Shown in pieces: positions 1 to 9,100 of a stretch of DNA of 38,027 nt. The notes under the pieces were generated by a model, which saw only the letters and a program-made list of their open reading frames with translations, was not told the origin of the DNA and searched no databases. Positions within the stretch are counted from its first letter, which is position 1. The number at the start of each line of letters is the position of its first letter. The translations under genes and the position numbers were made by a program. Origin of the DNA: Mycobacterium sp. (GTDB lineage Bacteria; Actinomycetota; Actinomycetes; Mycobacteriales; Mycobacteriaceae); the NCBI GenBank assembly GCA_023264735.1, contig JAHFVD010000068.1, positions 1 through 38,027 of the forward strand, given 5' to 3'.

Positions 1-385
1 CAACGCCGTCGAGGAACTGGACCTCATCACCAAGGGCGGCAACTACGGCTGGCCCGGCGCCGAAGGCGTCTGCGCCAGTTGCACATCCATCAAGCCGATC
101 TACACCTACGACCACTCCGCAGGCAGCGCGGCCATCACGTCCGTCCTGTACTACACCGGCGATGCGTTCGGTCCTGGCTACCACAACACGGTGTTCATCG
201 CGGACTACATCCGGAGCTGGATCAAGGTCCTGAGCTTCAATTCCACCTACTCGACGGTGTTGGGTGTGGTGACGTTCGACGGCACAGCCGGCAGCACCGT
301 GAAGTTAGCGGAGGGCCCCAACGGGTCCATCTATCAGTTGACGATCTTCCCGGGTGAGCTGTCCGTTTTGACCGTTGCTGAGTAG
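1..385 (+). CDS. PQQ-dependent sugar (glucose/sorbosone) dehydrogenase, C-terminal part
   Basis: Only the last ~127 codons are present; the gene enters from the left edge in frame 2 and stops with TAG at 383-385. The visible part carries the GGNYGWPG motif near its start and a C-terminal GPNGSIYQL segment, both typical of the six-bladed beta-propeller of soluble glucose/sorbosone dehydrogenases (GSDH family). These enzymes oxidise aldose sugars with PQQ, usually outside the membrane; mycobacterial members are exported or lipid-anchored, but the N-terminus that would show this is missing here. A CxxC pair (residues roughly 24-27 of the visible part) could form a disulphide. The substrate cannot be inferred. 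The family call is fairly secure; catalytic residues lie outside the window. Confidence 0.78.
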   Translation, partial: NAVEELDLITKGGNYGWPGAEGVCASCTSIKPIYTYDHSAGSAAITSVLYYTGDAFGPGYHNTVFIADYIRSWIKVLSFNSTYSTVLGVVTFDGTAGSTVKLAEGPNGSIYQLTIFPGELSVLTVAE

Positions 386-446
386 CCCAGCTGTTATACC
401 GAGGACATCTATCGCGAGCTCGGGCTGACCGATACGGTCTAACTTC

Positions 447-1820
447 ATGGCTGATCTGGCAGCGCGCTTCGCCGACATCGTGGGCCCCACCCACCTGCTG
501 ACCGGCGACGCCATCTCCGAGGACTACGGGCACGACGAAGCGCTGACCATCCCGCCGCAGCGCCCGGCCTACCTCGCCAGGCCGGCCACCGCCGACGAGG
601 TCGCCGCACTGCTGAAGACCGCGACCGCACACCACGTACCGGTGACGGCGCGCGGGTCGGGCTGCGGCCTGTCCGGCGCGGCCCAACCCGTGGCCGACGG
701 CCTGCTGATCTCGTTCGAGCGGATGAACGCCGTGCTGGAGATCGACGTCGACAATCACGTCGCGGTGGTCCAGCCCGGTGTGACGCTGACCGAGCTGGAC
801 GCCCAGACCGCCAAGGCGGGACTGAGTTACACGGTGTATCCCGGTGAGCTCTCCTCCAGCGTCGGCGGCAACGTCGGCACCAACGCCGGTGGCATGCGGG
901 CGGTGAAGTACGGCGTCACCCGGCACAACGTGCTCGGGCTGCAGGCGGTGCTACCCACCGGCGAGATCATCCGCACCGGCGGCAAGATGTCCAAGATCTC
1001 CACCGGCTACGACCTGACCCAGCTGATCATCGGCTCGGAGGGCACGCTCGCGCTGGTGACCGAGGTGACCGTCAAGCTGGTCCCGCGCCTCGCCCACAGC
1101 GCCACCGTGCTGGCCCCGTTCGGCGACTTCGACCAGGTGATGGCCGCCGTCCCGAAACTCATCTCGAGCGGACTGAACCCGACGATCGTCGAATACATCG
1201 ACAACGTCGTGATGGCCGCGATCGTCAACGCCGAGAACCTGGAACTGGGGATCCCCGAGAAGATCCGGGAAGCGTGCGACGCCTACCTCGTCGTCGCGCT
1301 GGAGAACAACCACGCCGATCGCCTCGACGAGGACGCTGCGACCCTGGGTGAACTGCTCAGCGAGTGGGGTGCCTTGGATGCGTATGTGCTACAGGGTAAT
1401 TCGGCACGCAGGCTGCTCGTGGCACGGGAGAACGTGTTCTGGACCGCGAAAGCGATCGGCGCCGACGACATCATCGACGTGGTGGTCCCCAGGGCGTCGA
1501 TGCCGGAGTTCCTGCGCCGGGCCCGTGACATCGCGCTCGCCGAGGGTGTCGGCATGAGCGGGTGCGGGCATGCCGGCGACGGCAACGTGCATGGCGTGCT
1601 GTTCTGCAAGGACCCGCAGATCCGCAAGAAGATACTGACCGAGGTCTTCGCGATGGGGATGTCGCTGGGTGGGGCGATCTCCGGCGAGCACGGCGTCGGG
1701 CGGGCCAAGGCCGACTACTTCTGCGAGCTGGAGGACCCGGCGAAGCTGGCGTTGATGCGGCGCATCAAGGAGAGCTTCGACCCGGCCGGCATCCTCAACC
1801 CCGGCGCGGTATTCGTCTAG
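447..1820 (+). CDS. FAD-linked oxidase, GlcD / D-lactate dehydrogenase type
   Basis: A 457-residue flavoprotein, close in length to mycobacterial Rv2280-type proteins. The N-terminal half (about residues 40-215) is an FAD-binding PCMH domain with TARGSGCGLSGAA near residue 65 and the later IIGSEGTLALVTEV motif. The C-terminal half (about 220-457) is a FAD-oxidase C domain with CGHAGDGNVHG and the terminal EHGVGRAK motif. Such enzymes oxidise 2-hydroxyacids (D-lactate, glycolate, D-2-hydroxyglutarate) and pass electrons to quinone or another acceptor; the actual substrate cannot be read from sequence. The start is ATG at 447, without a strong ribosome-binding site. It is separated by 103 bp, including a palindrome, from the P450 downstream, so the two are probably not one transcription unit. 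Confidence 0.9.
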   Translation: MADLAARFADIVGPTHLLTGDAISEDYGHDEALTIPPQRPAYLARPATADEVAALLKTATAHHVPVTARGSGCGLSGAAQPVADGLLISFERMNAVLEIDVDNHVAVVQPGVTLTELDAQTAKAGLSYTVYPGELSSSVGGNVGTNAGGMRAVKYGVTRHNVLGLQAVLPTGEIIRTGGKMSKISTGYDLTQLIIGSEGTLALVTEVTVKLVPRLAHSATVLAPFGDFDQVMAAVPKLISSGLNPTIVEYIDNVVMAAIVNAENLELGIPEKIREACDAYLVVALENNHADRLDEDAATLGELLSEWGALDAYVLQGNSARRLLVARENVFWTAKAIGADDIIDVVVPRASMPEFLRRARDIALAEGVGMSGCGHAGDGNVHGVLFCKDPQIRKKILTEVFAMGMSLGGAISGEHGVGRAKADYFCELEDPAKLALMRRIKESFDPAGILNPGAVFV

Positions 1821-1878
1821 TCGCGACCCTTGACCGGCCCTCGCCGGGGCTGCTAAACATGGCACCACCGTAGAAGTT

Positions 1879-1892
1879 TGAGCGATCGCTCA
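1879..1892. promoter_or_regulatory. Perfect 14-bp palindrome (TetR-type operator candidate)
   Basis: The sequence TGAGCGATCGCTCA is a perfect inverted repeat 31 bp upstream of the chosen P450 start. Its size, the even symmetry and the TGAGCGATCGCTCA core resemble operators of mycobacterial TetR-family regulators that control lipid- and P450-related genes. No regulator gene lies next to it in the window. The role is inferred from symmetry and position only. Confidence 0.5.
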
Positions 1893-1923
1893 GCAAGCAG
1901 CGGGGCCGATGTGGGGATGGACC

Positions 1924-3122
1924 ATGACGACTGCCAACGACACCGTCTACTACGACCCCTACGACGTCGACATCGTCGCCAACCCGTATCCGGTGTATGC
2001 CCGCCTGCGCGACGAGGCGCCGATTTATCACAACGAGCGCTACGACTTCTGGACGCTGGCCCGGCACTCGGACGTCGAGGCAGCGCTGTCGAATTGGGAG
2101 ACGTTCTCCAACAGCCGCAGCGACATTCTGGAGCTGATCAAGTCCGACTTCGACATGCCCGGCGGCGTGATGATGTTCCAGGATCCGCCGGCACACACCC
2201 AGCTGCGTGGGCTGATGTCGCGGGTGTTCACCCCGCGCCGGATGGCCGAGATCGAAGACCAGATCCGCCGGTATTGCATCGGCTGCCTTGATCCGTGGCT
2301 CGGGTCGGACGGTTTCGACATCATCGCCGAACTGGCCTCGATGATGCCGATGCGCGTCATCGGCATGCTGCTGGGAATACCGGAGTCCGAACAGATTTCG
2401 GTGCGCGACGCCAACGACGCCAACCTGCGCACCAAGCCCGGCACGCCGTTGAAGGTCGCCGACCCCGACCGCATCGCCGACGGCCGCATCTACGCCGATT
2501 ACGTCGAATGGCGGTCCCACAATCCGTCCGACGACCTGATGACCGCGCTGCTCAACGTCGAGTTCACCGACGACGAGGGCGTGACCCGCAAGCTCACCCG
2601 CTCCGAAGTGCTGAACTACACCCAGGTGGTGGCCGGCGCGGGCAACGAGACGACGGGCCGGCTGATCGGCTGGCTGGCCAAAGTGCTGGCGAGCACCCGG
2701 ACCAGCGCCGCGAAATCCGTGAGGACCGCTCGCTGCTGAACCGCACGATCGACGAGACGCTGCGCTTCGAACCGACCGGGCCGCACGTCGGTCGCGTCAT
2801 GCTCAAGGACTTCGAGTGCTACGGCACGACAGTGCCCGCCGGCAGCGCGATGCTGCTGCTGTTCGGCGCCGCCAACCGCGATCCGCGCCGCTACGACAAC
2901 CCCGACTCCTTCGACATCCACCGTGACTCGTTCAGCCACCTCACCTTCGGCAAGGGCGTGCACTACTGCCTGGGCGCCAACCTGGCCCGGCTCGAAGGGC
3001 GCGTCGCCCTGGATGAACTGCTCAACCGCTTCCCGGAATGGGACATCGACTACACAGGAGCCCAGCTCGCCCCGACGTCGACGGTACGGGGCTGGGAACG
3101 GCTGCCGATCGTGCTTCCCTGA
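1924..3122 (+). pseudogene. Cytochrome P450, interrupted by a one-base frameshift
   Basis: Two overlapping frames together make one complete bacterial P450 of about 399 residues. The first frame (start ATG 1924, preceded by GGGG; ATG 1909 is an alternative) runs through the I-helix oxygen-activation motif AGAGNETT and then goes out of frame at about 2689-2692. The second frame continues with EHPDQRREIRED, the K-helix ExxR (ETLRFE) and the haem-thiolate loop HLTFGKGVHYCLG, ending at 3122. A single missing base between the codons for VLA and EHPD explains the break; all catalytic motifs are otherwise intact. If real, the product ends at 2739 without the haem ligand and is inactive. If it is a sequencing error, this is a normal soluble P450. 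CYP family and substrate are not assigned. Confidence 0.85.
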
Positions 3123-3306
3123 CCCGCATGTGACGTTGCCCGAGGTCATGGGCGCACGCCGCGCGGAGCCGCGTGAGATGCGTAACTGAGAATATCCTGA
3201 GCAACGTGTCAAGTCAGCTGGGTGACCAGCGCGTATGCGCGTCAATAGATAACCGGCGAGCGATTCAGAATCGAAAGACACCGCATTGTGCTGCAGTAAT
3301 GTCACG

Positions 3307-3327
3307 AACGGTGTTATAGTCACCGTT
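3307..3327. promoter_or_regulatory. 7-bp inverted repeat flanking a -10-like TATAGT
   Basis: Perfect arms AACGGTG (3307-3313) and CACCGTT (3321-3327) flank a 7-base centre containing TATAGT (3315-3320), a good mycobacterial -10 hexamer. The layout suits a promoter covered by a repressor. It lies about 65 bp upstream of the small reading frame at 3392 and inside the 434-bp gap between the P450 and the DUF3618 gene; nothing else convincing is seen in 3123-3306. Confidence 0.4.
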
Positions 3328-3391
3328 AGCTGAATTGACCATCAGCAACCCACGGACACGATGTCCAGTGACGATGTAAGGACTTAGCCGC

Positions 3392-3553
3392 ATGGCTCCG
3401 GAGAAGCTGGTACCAAGCCCGCTGGGCGAAGTAGCTCCGCAGGCCTCCGCGCCCGTCACACCGACGCACGTTCACAGCTGCAGCCGGATCGGCCTGACCG
3501 CCAATCCCCCCGGTTTTCGGCTTTCGCTCGGCGACTGGTTTCGTCGCCGCTGA
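3392..3553 (+). CDS. Small hypothetical protein, 53 residues
   Basis: An ATG at 3392 is preceded by AAGGA at a workable distance and opens 53 codons ending in TGA at 3551-3553. The product is proline-rich in its first half (LVPSPLGEVAPQ) and ends in a basic GDWFRRR. It has no signal peptide, transmembrane segment or known domain that I recognise. A promoter-like palindrome sits about 65 bp upstream. It converges on the DUF3618 gene with a 3-bp gap. It could equally be the 5' part of a non-coding transcript; the coding call rests on the ribosome-binding site, GC-rich third positions and promoter only. Confidence 0.4.
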   Translation: MAPEKLVPSPLGEVAPQASAPVTPTHVHSCSRIGLTANPPGFRLSLGDWFRRR

Positions 3554-3556
3554 TCG

Positions 3557-3784
3557 CTATCCGTTGCGGATTCGGCGGATCACCAGCACCACCGTCACCA
3601 CGCTGACACCAGCCAGCGCCGCGGCCACCCGCGGTCTCTTCACGAAGTTCAGCAACGCGGTCTTGACGTCGTCGGCGATGCGCTGCGGATTGGCCCGCTC
3701 AGCCAGCGAGTCCACCGTCACCGCCAACCGGTCACGAGCCTGATCGATCTCGGCCTTGATGACCTCGGGATCCCGGTCCGCCAC
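3557..3784 (-). CDS. DUF3618 small membrane protein (Rv2520c-like)
   Basis: A 75-residue protein with a GTG start at 3784 and a strong GGAGGA ribosome-binding site just upstream. Residues about 8-30 match the DUF3618 pattern (KAEIDQARDRLAVTVDSLAER), an amphipathic helix, and residues about 53-70 form one hydrophobic segment (ALAGVSVVTVVLVI) followed by a basic RRIRNG tail. This fits a small single-pass inner-membrane protein; the family has no established function. It is divergent from bcp with 87 bp between them, the same order as in M. tuberculosis Rv2520c-Rv2521. Confidence 0.85.
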   Translation of the reverse strand: MADRDPEVIKAEIDQARDRLAVTVDSLAERANPQRIADDVKTALLNFVKRPRVAAALAGVSVVTVVLVIRRIRNG

Positions 3785-3871
3785 TTCCGTCCTCCAAACT
3801 GCCGCCCTGCCGAACTACCCTAGAGCAACCCGGGCCAACCCCGATGCACCGGTGGATGAAGGGACGATTAG

Positions 3872-4345
3872 GTGACGGACACAGCACGCCTCGAAGTCGG
3901 CGACAAAGCACCGGCATTCAGCCTGCCGGACGCCGAGGGTAAGACCGTGAAGCTGTCCGACTTCAAGGGCCGCAAGGTGATCGTCTACTTCTATCCGGCC
4001 GCGATGACTCCCGGCTGCACCAAACAGGCCTGCGATTTTCGGGACAGCCTGGCCGAACTGAACGGTGCCGGCATCGACGTCGTCGGTATCTCCCCTGACA
4101 AGCCGGAGAAGCTGGCCAAGTTCACCGACCGCGACCAGCTGACGTTCCCGCTGCTATCCGACCCCGACAAGAAGGTGCTCACCGAGTGGGGCGCCTACGG
4201 CGAGAAGAAGCTCTACGGCAAGACCGTCCAGGGCGTCATCCGCTCGACGTTCGTGGTCGACGAGAAGGGCAAGATCGAGGTCGCACAGTACAACGTGAAG
4301 GCCACCGGCCACGTCGCCAAGTTACGGCGCGACATCTCGGTTTAA
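3872..4345 (+). CDS. bcp: Thiol peroxidase Bcp (atypical 2-Cys peroxiredoxin)
   Basis: A 157-residue thioredoxin-fold peroxiredoxin of the Bcp/PrxQ class (Rv2521-like) starting with GTG at 3872. The peroxidatic cysteine is C49 in YPAAMTPGCT and the likely resolving cysteine is C54, the CxxxxC spacing typical of PrxQ. It reduces hydrogen peroxide and organic or lipid hydroperoxides in the cytosol, recycled by thioredoxin. Its stop codon overlaps the stop of the convergent M20 peptidase by 4 bp (4342-4345). Its position beside the fatty acid synthase block is conserved in mycobacteria; a role in clearing lipid peroxides is plausible but inferred. Confidence 0.95.
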   Translation: MTDTARLEVGDKAPAFSLPDAEGKTVKLSDFKGRKVIVYFYPAAMTPGCTKQACDFRDSLAELNGAGIDVVGISPDKPEKLAKFTDRDQLTFPLLSDPDKKVLTEWGAYGEKKLYGKTVQGVIRSTFVVDEKGKIEVAQYNVKATGHVAKLRRDISV

Positions 4346-5673
4346 CGCTCCCCCAGCTTGCCCAGCAGCAGCGCCTCGGTGGTGGCGGCGCGCTCCAGCA
4401 CACCGAGATGCAGGCTCTCGTTGACGCTGTGCGCCTGGGTGCCCGGATCCTCCACCCCGGTCACCAGGATCGTGGCGTCGGGGAAGGCGGCGGCGAACTC
4501 GGCGATAAACGGGATCGAGCCGCCCATCCCCATGTCGACGACGTCGGTACCCCAGGCCTGCCGGAACGCGGCGCGGGCGGCCTCGTAGACCGGTCCGCTG
4601 GCGTCGATCGCGTAGGGCTGCCCGATATCGCCAGGGATGATCTTGACGTGCGCACCCCAGGGCGCGTGCTGCTCGAGATGCCGGCGCAGCGCGTGCAGAT
4701 GAGCCGCCGCGTCGCCGCCGGGAGCCACCCGCATGCTGACCTTGGCGCTCGCCCGCGGAATGAGCGTGTTCGACGCCTTGGCGATCGGTGTGGTGTCGAT
4801 GCCGATGACGGTGATCGCGGGTTTGGCCCACATGCGTTGGGCCACAGGGCCAGAGCCGATTTCGTGGACCCCGTCGAGCAGTCCTGATTCCGCGCGCACC
4901 CACTGCGGCCCACGGTCCACATCGGCTGCGGTCGTCTCGTAGAGACCTTGCACCGCGACGTTGCCGTCGTCGTCGTGCAGGCTGGCCAGCAGGCGCACCA
5001 GGACGCTCAGGGCGTCAGGCACCACACCGCCCCACAGCCCCGAGTGCAGGCCGTGGTCCAGGGTGGCGACCTCGACCACGCAGTCGGCCAGCCCGCGCAA
5101 CGAGACCGTCAGTGCGGGGATGTCGGTAGTCCAGTTGTCCGAGTCGGCGATCACGATGATGTCGGCGGCCAGCTTGTCCTTGTGGGCGGCCAGCAGCCGG
5201 CCCAGTGATGGCGAGCCGGATTCCTCCTCCCCCTCGACGAACACCGTCACCCCGACCGGCGGATTGCCGTCGTGCGCACGGAACGCCGCCAGGTGGGTGG
5301 CGATACCGGCCTTGTCGTCAGCACTGCCGCGGCCGTAGAGCCGCCCGTCGCGCTCAGTGGGTTCGAAGGGATCCGAATTCCATTGCGCCGGATCACCTTC
5401 CGGCTGGACGTCGTGGTGGGCATACAGCAGCACCGTCGGGGCGCCGGGCGGGGCTGGGTGATGTGCGATCACCGCGGGTGCACCGCCCTCGGCGACGATC
5501 TCAACCTGCTGGAAGCCGGCGTGGCTCAGCAGGTCCGCGACCGCACGGGCGCTGCGGTGGACTTCATCGCGACGGGCCGGGTCCGCCCACACCGACTGGA
5601 TTCGGACCAGGTCTTCGAGATCGGCGCGCACCGAGGGAAGCACGGCCTGTACGCGTGCGACGAGATCGCTCAT
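4342..5673 (-). CDS. M20-family metallopeptidase (Rv2522c-like)
   Basis: A 443-residue zinc peptidase of the M20/M28 dipeptidase class. Metal-site motifs are visible: YAHHDVQPEGDP (about residues 84-95; His86 and Asp88), GRGSADDKAG (about 114-123) and VEGEEESGSP (about 147-156) with the general-base glutamate pair. The central dimerisation (lid) domain covers roughly residues 200-320. These enzymes hydrolyse dipeptides or N-acyl amino acids; the substrate is unknown. ATG start at 5673. It lies 17 bp downstream of acpS on the same strand, so it is probably the last gene of a fas-acpS-peptidase operon, an arrangement shared with M. tuberculosis. Its contribution to fatty acid synthesis is not established. 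Confidence 0.92.
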   Translation of the reverse strand: MSDLVARVQAVLPSVRADLEDLVRIQSVWADPARRDEVHRSARAVADLLSHAGFQQVEIVAEGGAPAVIAHHPAPPGAPTVLLYAHHDVQPEGDPAQWNSDPFEPTERDGRLYGRGSADDKAGIATHLAAFRAHDGNPPVGVTVFVEGEEESGSPSLGRLLAAHKDKLAADIIVIADSDNWTTDIPALTVSLRGLADCVVEVATLDHGLHSGLWGGVVPDALSVLVRLLASLHDDDGNVAVQGLYETTAADVDRGPQWVRAESGLLDGVHEIGSGPVAQRMWAKPAITVIGIDTTPIAKASNTLIPRASAKVSMRVAPGGDAAAHLHALRRHLEQHAPWGAHVKIIPGDIGQPYAIDASGPVYEAARAAFRQAWGTDVVDMGMGGSIPFIAEFAAAFPDATILVTGVEDPGTQAHSVNESLHLGVLERAATTEALLLGKLGER

Positions 5674-5690
5674 GCGGACGACGTTAGCGG

Positions 5691-6083
5691 TTAGAGAGTC
5701 TCCAGGATGGCGACCGCGGCGGCGGTGTCACCCTCGTGGGTCAGCGACACGTGAATGGTCACTTCGGCCAGATGCTTGGCGATTTCACCGGTCAGCCGCA
5801 CCTTGGGCCGGCCCCACATATCGGTGATCACCTCGATGTCGCGGTGGATGCCCTCCGGCAGGACCGGACGCTGCGCGAAACGCGAGCCCGACCAGGCCTT
5901 GATGACGGCTTCCTTGGCGGCCCACCGCGCGGCCAAGTGCCGCGCCGCCACCGAGCTCTTGTCAGTGGCGTCGCGGCGCTCACCTGGGGTGAACGTCTCG
6001 GCGAACAACGTTCCCGGCTGGTCCACCTGCTCGGCGAAGTCGGGAATGGAGACCACATCGATCCCCACACCGACTATCGCCAC
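5691..6083 (-). CDS. acpS: Holo-[acyl-carrier-protein] synthase AcpS
   Basis: This enzyme transfers 4'-phosphopantetheine from CoA to the carrier-domain serine of FAS-I (and to AcpM). The 130-residue product matches the M. tuberculosis enzyme in length. It starts with GTG at 6083 (VAIVGVGIDVVSIPDF); an in-frame upstream extension exists but breaks family alignment. The magnesium ligands Asp9 (GIDVVSIPDF) and Glu58 (WAAKEAVIKAW) are present, as is the C-terminal HVSLTHEGDTAAAVAI strand. It begins 28 bp after the fas stop codon on the same strand, consistent with co-transcription. Mycobacterial FAS-I lacks the built-in phosphopantetheinyl transferase found in fungal FAS, which explains the linkage. 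Confidence 0.97.
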   Translation of the reverse strand: MAIVGVGIDVVSIPDFAEQVDQPGTLFAETFTPGERRDATDKSSVAARHLAARWAAKEAVIKAWSGSRFAQRPVLPEGIHRDIEVITDMWGRPKVRLTGEIAKHLAEVTIHVSLTHEGDTAAAVAILETL

Positions 6084-6111
6084 GCGAGCACCATAACGGA
6101 TGCACCCATGC

Positions 6112-9100
6112 TCATCGCACGTAGGTGTCGTCCTCGCCCAGCCGTGATGCCGGGTCGAGCAGCATCGCCGCTTCCTGACGCTTCTCGGGTGCGTCGTGGT
6201 CGAACCGGCGATCGGCGGGCTTCTCGTACATCGGCGCCCCACCGGCGATGGCCGAGGCCAGTCGCCGCTGACCGGCCAGCACCCGGTCGTTGGCCCGCTT
6301 GGTGTAGTCCGCCCGCTCCTGCTCGCTCAGCGAGGCCAGGAACGCCTGCGGGTGCACCAGTGCAACCAGACCGGACACGTGACCGAAGCCGAGGCTGGTG
6401 ACCAGACCCGCCTTGAGCGGGAACTTGTCGCCAAGGCGCAAGGTCTCCCGCACCCAGACGAAGTGCCCGGAGCTGGCCAGCTCGTCGTCGACGCAGTCCA
6501 GGCTGCGGTTCGGCGGGATGACGCCGTCGCGCAGGATCTGGCAGAGCCCCATCATCTGGAAGACCGCCGCACCGCCCTTGGCGTGGCCGGTCAGGCTCTT
6601 CTGGCTGACGATGAACAGCGGAGCACCGGCGGCGCGGCCCATCGAGTCGGCCAACCGCTCGTGCAGCTCGGTCTCGTTGGGATCGTTGGCCAGCGTCGAG
6701 GTGTCGTGCTTGGAGACCACCGCGATGTCGTCGGCACCGACTCCCAGCTTGGCCAGCGAGCGGGCCAGCTGCGAATTCTTGCCGCCGCGCCCCGCGCCAA
6801 GGGCACCAAGCCCCGGAGCCGGGATCGAGGTGTGCACGCCATCGCCGAAGCTCTGCGCGTAGCCCACCACGGCCAGCACCGGCAGACCCATCTTCAGCGC
6901 CAGGTCACCGCGCGCCAGCAGGATGGTGCCACCACCCTGTGCCTCCAGGAAGCCCAGCCGGCGACGGTCGTTCGCGCGGGAGAACTTCGAGTCGCTGATC
7001 CCCTTGGCCCGCATGGTCCCGGTCTCGGCGGTCGCCGCCATATCACCGAAGCCGATGACGGCCTCCACCGTCATGTCGTCGAAGCCACCGGTGACCACCA
7101 ATTCGGCCTTGCCGAGGCGGATCTTGTCCATGCCCTCTTCGACCGACACCGCCGCGGTGGCGCACGCGCCGACCGGGTGGATCATCGAGCCATAGCTGCC
7201 GACGTAGGACTGAATGACGTGCGCGGCAACGACGTTCGGCAGGACCTCCTGCAGGATGTCGTTCGGCTTGGCCTGGCCGAGCAGGTTGCCGTGGTACATC
7301 GTCTCCATCGACGTCATACCGCCCATACCGGTGCCCTGGGTGGAGGCCACCAGGCTGGGGTGCACCCAGCGCATCAGCTCGGTCGGGGTGAAGCCGGAGG
7401 ATAGGAACGCATCGACGGTGGCGACGATGTTCCACAGCGCCACCCGATCGATCGAGCTGGCCATGTCGGGGCTGATGCCCCAGACCGTCGGGTCGAAGCC
7501 GGTCGGGATCTGCGCCCCCACCTTGCGCGACAACTTTGTCTTGCGCGGCACCCGAATCTCGGTGCCCGCCTTGCGGATCACCTCCCAGTCCGACGAGTTC
7601 GGCACCGGGCGGATAACCGTGCGCTCGGGGTCGAACTCCACGAACGCACGCGCGTCGGCCTCCGACGACACCACGAAGCTGAAGTCCTTGTCCAGGAACA
7701 CACTGACCAACAGCGGCGTGGTGTGGTCGGCGTCGAGAACGCCGTCGTCGACGAACTCGCGGATGCCGCAACGCTCGACGACCGCGTCGTGGTAGCGCTC
7801 GACCAGGTCGGCCTCATCGACCAGCTCACCGGAAGCGCTGTCGTACCAGCCCGGCTTGGGGTCGTCTTCCCACTTGATCAGCCCGGTGGTCCAGGCCAAT
7901 TCGAGGACACCGGCCGCCGACAGCTCGTTGTCGACCTCCATCTCGAAGCGGGTGCGCGACGAGCCGTACGGGCCGAGTTCGGCACCGCCGACGATGACCA
8001 CCAGATCTGCCGGATCGACATCGATGTCGGCCCACGCAGGCGGCGTGTTCGCGACGTAGCCGCGCGGTGGCGACGGCAGGGCGGCGATGGTGCCTGCCGC
8101 CGGCTCGTCGTCGGATTCCACAGCCTCTGAAGTCATCTCCTCGCGGGCCTTGGCGGCCAGTTCGGCCATGTCGAGCTGAACGTCACCGAGTCCGCCGGTC
8201 AGGTCGACCTTCAGCGCGGCGTGCGCCGAGGCGACCTTGGCCTCGATCGTGCACAGATCGAGCAGCATCGCTGCCATCTCTTCCGTGCTGTACGTGGTGA
8301 CGCCGGCCTCCTCGACCGCACCGACGATGGCGTCGTTGTGACCCATCAGTCCGGTGCCCTTGGTCCAGCCGATCAGCGCGTGCGCGAAGCTGACCCGCTG
8401 TGCCCACGACGTTTCCGCGCTCCAGCGATTGACCACCGCATCCAGCGCGGACTTGGACTCGCCGTAGGCGCCATCACCACCGAACATGCCGCGGTTGGGT
8501 GAACCGGGCAGCACCACGTGCAGGCGTGAGGCGATGTCGCGATCGGCACCGATGGACGACAGCCCGCCGATCAGCCGCTCGACGGCCCACAGCAGGACCT
8601 TCATCTCCATCTCGGAACGAGAGCCGGCTTCCGACAGGTCACCGGCCACTCTCGGCGCGGCGAACGGGAACAGCAGTGTCGGGGTCAGCGCATCCTTGAT
8701 GTGAATCGCTTGCGGCCCGAGGCTTTCGGTCTGCTCACTGCCGACCCACGAAGCCAGCGCATCGATATCGGCGTAGGAGGCCATGTTGGCCGGAACCACC
8801 CACAGCGCCGCACCGTAACGAGCGTGATCGCGGTAGAGCGCCTTGTAGAACGCCAGCCGATCGTCGTCCAGCTTCGAGGTCGTCACGACCACCGTGGCGC
8901 CGCCGTCGAGCAGGCCGGCCACCACCGATGCGGCGATCGAGCCCTTGGATGCACCGGTGACCACGGCGATCTCGTCGGAATATTGACCGATTCCCGGATT
9001 TTCAGCACCCGCGGCGATCCGGCCGAACAGCGAGGCATGGATGTTGCGGCCAGCGGCCAGGGCCCTGCCCTGCCACCAGTTTGCCTGGGTGGCAACGACA

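Noticed and set aside
5205..5694. Plus-strand frames opposite the M20 peptidase and similar long frames opposite fas and the trehalose fusion
   Set aside because: They are antisense shadows created by high GC content; they lack ribosome-binding sites and recognisable domains.
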